In this document: piece by piece, positions 57,082 through 64,000 of the stretch
Layout: each line of letters begins with the position of its first letter
Position numbering within the stretch: the stretch's first letter is position 1
The notes under the pieces: generated by a model
Seen by the model: only the letters and a program-made list of their open reading frames with translations
Told to the model about the DNA's origin: nothing
The model's database searches: none
NCBI GenBank assembly: GCA_905182895.1
Contig: CAJJDD010000004.1
Span: 1-64,000, forward strand
DNA from: Flavobacteriales bacterium UBA4466
GTDB taxonomy: Bacteria; Bacteroidota; Bacteroidia; Flavobacteriales_D; Sanyastnellaceae
Reading direction: 5' to 3'
Length of the DNA stretch: 64,000 bases
Made by a program: the position numbers and the translations under genes

Positions 57082-60000
57082 TTACTCTTTTATTACTTCG
57101 AGTTTTTCACTGAAAAATGAACCTTCACTATCTAGGGCGCTAATCGAATAAACGCCTGATGATAAGTTAGAGATGTCTATTTGAACAAAACCATTTTTAG
57201 TTAGTTGTGAGACAACCATTTTTCCTTGATTGTCATATATGTAAACTTCCTCAATAGTTAAACCTAAGAAGTCTATCGATATTTTATTACTCGCAGGGTT
57301 AGGATAAACTAAGAAATCTACTTTACTCTCTTCTGTTATATTAACCACAGGCTGAACCCCTATAGTGAATACTCCCAAACCAGTAAAGTCTATATTGGCA
57401 GACCAAACCCCTCCATCATTCGTTAATGGCACGAAAGAAGGAGTTAACCCTAACTCGAATGTAGGATTTTCTAGATAGACGATTCCTGGCTGCACTCCAT
57501 TATCTAAAAATCCTGTTTCATCATAAACCTGAACCAATACTGAACCCACGTCACCCGTTTCTTCATAACCCCAAGTTCTAGCTATTCTTCCACTCAAGAA
57601 TACATCATCACCCCAAGCCCACTCTAAATCGCCATTTCCTGTTCCCCATAAAAGAAACTCTCCATCATCGATATCACTAGGCTCACTCATTCTTATAATT
57701 CCTCTTCCCTGCGCATCTAGGTGCTTATCATACTCCGTAACCTGACCTATACCTGCTACTTCTTCATTATATAATTCATCTTGCGTATATCGCTCTAATC
57801 CATCTGCGGAGCACCGTACTTACTCGATAGATAATTTCTTACAAGTATCGTATGGGTATCATATAAACGCTCAGAATACATAATCTGCTCAGCTATCAAA
57901 CCTGCTCCATATCTATTACCAAAATCTCTTCCGAAGTTAACTTCTACCACATCCTCCGAATCCCTAATCACCTCATTTACAAATCTTCTATCTACATTCC
58001 CGTTCACATAACTATCTAAGAATTTATTGGCAGAATTATTATGGTACTGCATTCCGTGAATAGTAGCCGTATTTATACCGGGAACGAATGTTGTGTTTAG
58101 CCCTAATGTTTCATTATTCATGTTATCGTAAATAATACCTGTAGTATTAAATCCATCTTTCCAAGGATGTACTATGAATCCATTAGCCTCTCTAGCAGAA
58201 GCCAACCAGCCGTATTCGTTCCATAGCGTATAACCGTCAGGGTTATTCTCAGCACTAGCTACTAAAAACGCAGTCAGGTTTTCTTTTACTCTTACTTCAT
58301 CCGTTCGTAAAAAGGCACTGTCTCCAGTGAGTAAAAATGCCGGTTGACCATTAAATAAATCAGAGTTTTCAACGTAAAATGGTTTGTGCACATCTAAGTT
58401 CTGCGTTGCAATAGCTCCATTTCCACTCACATCTTCCCAATACCCCACTAAATCTCCATCAGCAATACTAGTATCACCCTCTTCATTATATAAGCCTTCA
58501 TTAGCCATAAACCAATAAGAAAGTTCATCCTGATTACCAACACCTCCAGGGCCATATATACCCAGTGGTTCTGGACTTTCATTATAAGCTATAGAAAGCA
58601 CGTAACTCTCTTCTGTAAGGGTTCCTAATTCATCAGTAGCCACATCATTAGGAATATAAACCGTAACCTCTCCGAAAACCAAAGGCGTAATGGTTAATTC
58701 ATAATTCACAGGACCTCCGGTTAAATCTGTTATAGACGCATTAGTCACTATAATTTCATCTATAGTTAGCGTCTCCGCAGAGACATAGTTTAGGTTTTTA
58801 TAGAACTTTACATCCATAGTCGTTTCTCCATAAATCTCACCTGATTCATTCTGTGGAATAATAGATGCTTTGGCTGGGAAGTAATATGTCTCTGAGTCAT
58901 ATAAATCAGACTCCCATAATCCTCTTCCATAGGTAGCTCCTCTTATTCTACTTGACTCTATATCTTCTCCGTAATATATTTCCAGTTCATTAACATTTAC
59001 AGCCGGAGGTAAATTTCCTCCAGAAAACGGAACCCACTCCGTCATAGTAGCATCCTTGAAGAAAACTCCCAATTCGGTACCAATGTACAATCCCTCATCA
59101 GAGTTTTTGTCATACACAATACTATTTATAACTACATCTGGGAAATTCTCATCTGTCATTAATTCCCATGAGTCTCCTTTATCTGCACTTTTATAAACCT
59201 CTCTAAAAAACGCCATATAAAGAATATTCTCATCATAAGGATGCGCCTCTAAATCATCTATAGTTAAATTGAATTGCGGAAGGCTAGTCGATAAGTTTAT
59301 CCATTCAGATTCGGGATCATTAATATTGTCTTTTCTAAATAGTTTTCTCGTCAATTTAGAAATATACATTGTCTCAGGATTAACTATAGACTGACAGATT
59401 TCATTAATATTAGCTCCATCGTTACTAATTAAATTCTGTGACATTCTTTCCCATTCTACATCATCTATATTTTGAGTTTTAATGTTATCACATCTCCAAA
59501 GGTTTAAATAACCTAAGAACATGGTATTTGAGTTTGAGTTATCTAATTTATATGGAGTTACCCAAAGACCATTTTCATCTATACCACCTAACCCATTTCT
59601 ACCGCAAGCCTGAGCAGAATAATTCGGGCCAGTTCTTCTAATTTCACCGTTTTGAATGGCTCCATAAAAATAATCAGGATCTTCCTGGTCGTACATACAC
59701 TCCATTCCATCTGCTCCTATTCTTCTTTCCCATTTAGTCCCTATCCACTCACTTGTCCCATTATCCTGAAAACCGGTAAGTACATTATTTACTGAATGGG
59801 GAGACTGTCCTAGCTTATACATTTGACTTATCACCATTCCATTGGACTGGTCTTTCCATACTGTATTATTTTCTCTCTCGTAGATACCTCCATCATTGCC
59901 TAACCAATAATTCCCCGTGTGCGGACTGAATGCACTCGCATGGTGATCTACATGCACATAGTTGTCAGAGGCCTCAAGCCACGTAACTCCTCCATCTTGT

Positions 60001-61160
60001 GACCTCAACACTCTAATTCCTGCTACATAAACATCCAACGCATCATTGGGGTTAACTGCTATGGTTAAATCATACCACGCCTGACCTCCACTGGCGTCAT
60101 TAGACCAACCTAAAATATTAGGAGAATCTGACATTTCTTCCCATGTCTCACCAGCATCAGTACTTCTAAACAATGCTCTAAAATCAGTAGAGTTGGCAGC
60201 ACATACATAAACCCAATCCGGCTCTGCAGGAGTGACCGCTATTACCGACCTAGAGGAAAATGAAATACTTCCAGACTGATATTCGAATGTAACACCACCG
60301 TTCGTACTTTTATAAAACGAAGTACTCCCAGTAGCATAAACTATATCTGGATTTGTAGGGTGAAGCTTGATATCTTTAAAATTATTAGTTGGAGAAACCA
60401 ACGACCACGAATTTCCTCCACTTGTAGTTCTATATACTCCGTCATTAGAAGCGGCCAGAAGTATATCCGTATTATCTGGGTTCACCACCATCATCCCTAC
60501 CACCACATCGGGCATACCAAACCCTGGTGAACTCCAAGTTTCTCCGCCATCAACAGACTTCCAAACACCTAATCCTGGCGCATCAGCAGAGTCTCTATCT
60601 CCTGTCCCTATATATATAATATCTGGATTATTCGGATCTACTATTATAGCGGAAATCCCCAGAGTTGGCAAATCATCTGTGAGAGACTCCCACCATTGTC
60701 CACCATTTGTAGTTCTCCATAACCCTCCTGCTGGAGCTCCTGCGTAAATAGTAAGAGGATCCGTAGGATGAAATTCTATAGCACTTACTCTTCCTACACC
60801 TGGAATATCATTTCTAGTAGTAGCTCCATCTAAAATAGGGCCTAACTGCTCCCAATTCCCTGACAAAGATCTCTGAGCTGTATATTCCTGAACTTGCCGA
60901 TACACGTCATTATACTGAGCAGCCGAACGAATGGTACCATCTTCATTTAATCTTTTCTGAGCCCAATACTCCCACCTTTTAAACGGCTTATAGCCGTCTC
61001 CTTTTTCGTGCTCTTTTCCTTCCCAGTATTCATTAAATTGGGATTGCAGCTCGTAAAAATTTGTAGTGGGGTCTTGCATAAGCGCAGTCCAATCGGGATG
61101 GTCATCTTGTGCAAAGAGGGAAAAAGAAATTAGAATAAATAAAGGGGTAAGAAATCTCAT
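57082..61160 (-). CDS. Large secreted BNR/sortilin-like repeat protein with T9SS sorting domain (frameshifted)
   Basis: About 1,360 residues. The signal peptide is MRFLTPLFILISFSLFAQ. A beta-propeller of BNR/VPS10-like repeats shows W-T-S-V-D-G-G-E-T-W strands (LGVWKSVDGGETWSSPGFGM, ALFRSTDAGETWEEMSDSPN, EVYKSADKGDSWELMTDENF). A LamG/concanavalin-like domain is seen in PEPLGIYGPGG ... NEYGWLASAREANGFIVHPW. The C-terminus is a type A T9SS domain (VDFLVYPNPASNKISIDFLG ... SSGVYSISALDSEGSFFSEK). The frame breaks at 57796-57800, where GATTA is Asp GAC/GAT before TTA, restoring APQMDLERYTQDELYNEEV. Probably a surface-exposed hydrolase or adhesin; substrate unknown. Confidence 0.82.
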
Positions 61161-61260
61161 TTAAGAAGGTATTTCTTCCAAATTTAATTCAACTGGGTGG
61201 GTAAAGGTGTACAAATTATAAATTATTGCCTTGTAATGTTTAAATCCCAATTCATCACAT

Positions 61261-61668
61261 CTACCATTCCTTTCCGGAAATATAAACAGTCCCTTTAAAA
61301 TGAGCTACTTCCACATCATATTGGTTAGTAATCCTAATGTGATAAATTCCGATTTTATGGTTCAAACTAACCTCGTTTACATCTGTAGTTAGTACGTCAT
61401 TTAAAAATACTTTTTGAACATGACTAATACTAGTCTCAACACTCACGGCCTGTCTTCCATGAGCATTAGCAGAAAACGCAAGAGCGCTATCTCCGAGAGC
61501 ATAAGCGATGCCACCATGAGCTATTTCAAACCCGTTTAACATCTCTTCCTTGATGCTTATTTTCAGATTCACTTTACCTTTTTCAAGGTCAATCACCTCT
61601 AAACCCAACCACTTGCTAAAGTGATCCTTAGACAGCATAAGCTCTACTATTTCATCGGGCTTTTTCAT
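61261..61668 (-). CDS. PaaI-like hotdog-fold thioesterase
   Basis: An intact 135-residue hotdog protein. EEMLNGFEIAHGGIAYALGD contains the H-G-G active-site turn, and SANAHGRQAVSVETSISHVQ the conserved strand. These enzymes hydrolyse acyl-CoA or phenylacetyl-CoA-type thioesters. The start overlaps the end of the ABC exporter gene by 4 bases, so the two are co-transcribed. No phenylacetate pathway genes are present, so I give no symbol. Confidence 0.87.
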   Translation of the reverse strand: MKKPDEIVELMLSKDHFSKWLGLEVIDLEKGKVNLKISIKEEMLNGFEIAHGGIAYALGDSALAFSANAHGRQAVSVETSISHVQKVFLNDVLTTDVNEVSLNHKIGIYHIRITNQYDVEVAHFKGTVYISGKEW

Positions 61669-63415
61669 GGACTCTCTTGGAATTGAAGTTCGAACAACTT
61701 CTTATACTGACCGTCATGGCTGAGAAGTTCTTTGTGAGACCCATGCTCTATTATTCTACCCTTTTCTAAGACAACTATTTTATCTGCTTGTTGGATTGTA
61801 CTTAATCGGTGTGCGATAATTATAGACGTTCTACCCTTAGTTAACTTCTCTATTGCAGACTGAATAAGCTCTTCACTTTCAGTATCTACAGATGATGTAG
61901 CTTCATCTAAAACGAGAACGGAAGGATTTGCTACATAAGCTCTAATAAATGCTATTAACTGCCTCTGACCAGAACTGAGCATCACTCCTCTTTCTTTCAC
62001 ATTATAATCATACCCTCCTGGAAAGAAAATAAATTTATCAATCCCAGCTATTTTAGAAGCTTCTATTATCTGCTCTTCAGTTGCTTTATTACTAAGGGTA
62101 ATGTTATTGTAAATGGAATCTGAAAATAAGAATACTTCTTGGAGAACTACACTTATCTGAGACCTTACAGCATCAAGCGTATATTTTCTTATATCCTGGT
62201 TATCTAGTGATATGGTTCCTTCTTGGAATTCATAAAATCTGCTAAGAATATTAACGATAGAGGATTTACCAGCTCCTGTAGCACCTACAAAAGCTACTGT
62301 TTCTCCTGATTTCACTTCCAGATCTATTTCTTTAAGGACATAATTATCTTCTACATAAGCAAAAGACACTTTATCGAACGAAATGTTTCCTTCTAGCTTT
62401 CTATCTAAGGTTCCAGTGTCATTTAGAAGCTCATCTCTTTCAAACATCGTAAACACTCTTTCTGCATTTACTATTCCCATCTGAAGGACATTAAACCTAT
62501 CTGCTAGCATTCTTATAGGTCTGTAAAGCATATTAATAAAGAGTATCATAGCTATTAAAGCTGGAATCGTTAGCTGCGCAGAAAGAACTTCTCCTGCACC
62601 ATACCAGAGCAATAGAGCCATGCTAGTAGCGGACAGAAGCTCTACGAATGGAAAAAACACTGCATAAGCCCACACAGATCTAATGTGTGCATCTTGATGT
62701 TCCTTATTTATCTGTTTAAATTTTTCATATTCTCTCTTTTCTCTATTGAACAATTGGATGATAGACATCCCTGTAATATGTTCTTGAGTGAATACATTTA
62801 TCTTATTCGCTTGGTTACGCACTTCAGTGAAAGCTTTTTTAATGGTCTTTTGGAAAATTCTGGTTCCAATCAATAATACAGGGATCGGAATTAACACCAT
62901 CAAGGTGAGTTCCACACTAATAAACATCATAGCTGAAATTACCACAATGAGTTTAACTATATCTCCTAGAATAGTTAAGATTCCATTGCTAAATATCTGA
63001 GCTATACCGTCAATATCGCTTATCAATCTTGTAACAAAAGACCCAACGGGTGTTTTGTCAAAAAATTTAAGTCGAAACTTGAGCACTTTTCTATAGAGCT
63101 TTTCTCTTAAGTCGAGTGTAACAGACTGAGCCACTAGATTAGATAAATAGGTTTGATAGTATTGAAGAACTGTTTCAATCATAAGGACGCCTAGCATTCC
63201 TAGAAAATAGGGAACTAAAACAGACGCATCATTATCCTCAAATGCATTATTAAGCCCGTTTTTTATAAGAAAAGGTCTAACCACACTTAAAAATGCAAGA
63301 GACAGGATTATGATTCCCGTGAGGATAAATGTATTCTTGTATGGCCCTATCCCTTTGAAAACTTTCCAGAGAACTCCAAAATCAAATACTTTTCCTGTGG
63401 CCGTTTTTTACTCAT
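61665..63415 (-). CDS. ABC exporter, fused membrane and ATPase domains (frameshifted at start)
   Basis: A half-transporter of the MsbA/lipid-exporter type, about 583 residues. The true start is ATG 63413-63415 (MSKK, then TATGKVFDFGVLWKVFKGIG after one indel). Six transmembrane helices include LTGIIILSLAFLSVVRPFLI and VLLIGTRIF. ATPase motifs: Walker A AFVGATGAGKSSIVNILSRF, Q-loop QISVVLQEVFLFSDS, signature MLSSGQRQLIAFIRAYVANP, Walker B VLVLDEATSSVDTESEELIQ, H-loop IIIAHRLSTIQQADKIVVLE. The substrate is unknown; lipids or drugs are typical. It overlaps the truA end by 8 bases. Confidence 0.9.
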
Positions 63416-64000
63416 TAATATATGGATACTTAATCTTAACTAAATATAACCCTTGTGCAGGAGCTGAAAGTCCGGCTTCACTCCTGTTTTGACTCTTTAT
63501 AATTTCTTGGAACTTGGATAGTGAAGTAACCCCTTGCCCCACGCTCATAAGCGTTCCTACTAATGCTCTTACCATATTTCTTAAGAACCTATCTGCAGTA
63601 ATGTGAAAAATCAACTGACCATCTTTCTGCTCCCAGCATGCCTCTGACACATCGCATAACATGGTTTTATTGTCAGAACCTGCTTTGCAAAAAGCTCCAA
63701 ATTCTTTAGTAGAAAGAAGAAGATCAGCAGCCTGCATTCATTGCTGCTATATCTAAGTCTAATCTAAAATAATGTGACAGTCCGTTTACGAAAGGATTCT
63801 TCTTTTGATGAATCCAGTATTCATAAGAACGCGCTGAAGCATCAAATCGAGTGTGTGCCTCACGAGCTACTTCTCGGATTCCATGGATACTGATATCTAA
63901 TGGAAGAATACCGTTTAAAGCATAAGCCAACTTTTAAATCTTCTAATCCTTCATGGTCAAAATGAAGAAAAAACTGTTTGGCATGAACTCCTGCATCTGT
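63408..64000 (-). CDS. truA: tRNA pseudouridine synthase A, N-terminus cut by window edge (frameshifted)
   Basis: It makes pseudouridine at positions 38-40 of tRNA. The catalytic Asp is in TDAGVHAKQFFLHF at the window edge. LAYALNGILPLDISIHGIRE, HTRFDASARSYEYWIHQKKN, the RFLRNMVRALVGTLMSVGQ helix and the end AGLSAPAQGLYLVKIKYPYI are typical. Two breaks are visible: 63931-63937 (AAAAG = Lys AAA/AAG) and 63730-63735 (GCAGGC = Ala GCA/GCG before GCT). The first 50 or so residues lie outside the window. Confidence 0.9.

Overview
The window looks like a chromosomal segment of an AT-rich marine member of the Bacteroidota, most likely order Flavobacteriales. Four things point there: several secreted proteins with Por/type IX secretion C-terminal sorting domains; promoters of the TTG-N17-23-TAnnTTTG type; a bacillithiol-system YtxJ protein; and lineage-typical forms of GAPDH (with an N-terminal extension), a fused E1 alpha/beta dehydrogenase and CtlX. 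I saw no insertion sequence, phage, CRISPR array, tRNA or rRNA.

Layout. 1-1089: end of a VOC-family gene and a 2-oxoglutarate/Fe(II) oxygenase. 1204-11681: one giant secreted protein gene (about 3,490 codons) built from six-cysteine repeats in two arrays, with an Ig/HYR-like and dockerin-like C-terminus. 11814-14871: HtrA/Deg protease and GAPDH. 15144-16481: two lipoproteins. 16632-20272: two guanidine-group hydrolases (arginine-deiminase-like and CtlX) followed by argS. 20284-28907, mostly minus strand: dapA, a DUF6913-like protein, a secreted protein, ilvE, a NarL/LuxR-type response regulator, RNase Z, a T9SS protein, a STAS protein, and pyrB-pyrR. 29028-31454: rpsA. 31632-36681: a lamin-tail T9SS protein, a small membrane protein, and a long coiled-coil/TPR-like protein. 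36736-44387: FAD oxidoreductase, miaA, a pRiA4b-like protein, ytxJ, two unknowns, E1 dehydrogenase, second FAD protein. 44407-51589: outer-membrane barrel/TSP3/SPOR-like protein, MutS2-like ATPase, S41 protease, DUF1573 lipoprotein, PCD/DCoH. 51675-53463: two polysaccharide-assembly genes. 53460-64000: transglutaminase-like protein, nucleoside phosphorylase, TlpA-like protein, a 1,360-codon BNR-repeat T9SS protein, a thioesterase, an ABC exporter and truA.

Reading caution. About half of the genes, including essential ones (rpsA, gap, argS, pyrB, pyrR, truA), carry one-base frameshifts. At more than twenty of these sites the broken sequence is exactly what results from overlaying two synonymous codons, or two repeat-unit variants, as an insertion (both bases kept) or a deletion (both dropped). 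I conclude that the sequence is a consensus of at least two closely related haplotypes and that most of these genes are intact in the cell. I therefore give reconstructed whole-gene spans and note the breaks. Separately, rpsA contains an approximately 120-base segment that reads as part of an unrelated BNR/VPS10-type protein, and dapA carries a similar non-homologous patch.

Working together: pyrR/pyrB serve pyrimidine synthesis; dapA and ilvE amino-acid metabolism; ctlX with the deiminase-like gene and argS arginine use; rpsA, miaA, truA and argS translation. The T9SS substrates, the giant Cys-rich protein, HtrA, S41 protease and TlpA-like protein form a large envelope and secretion component.
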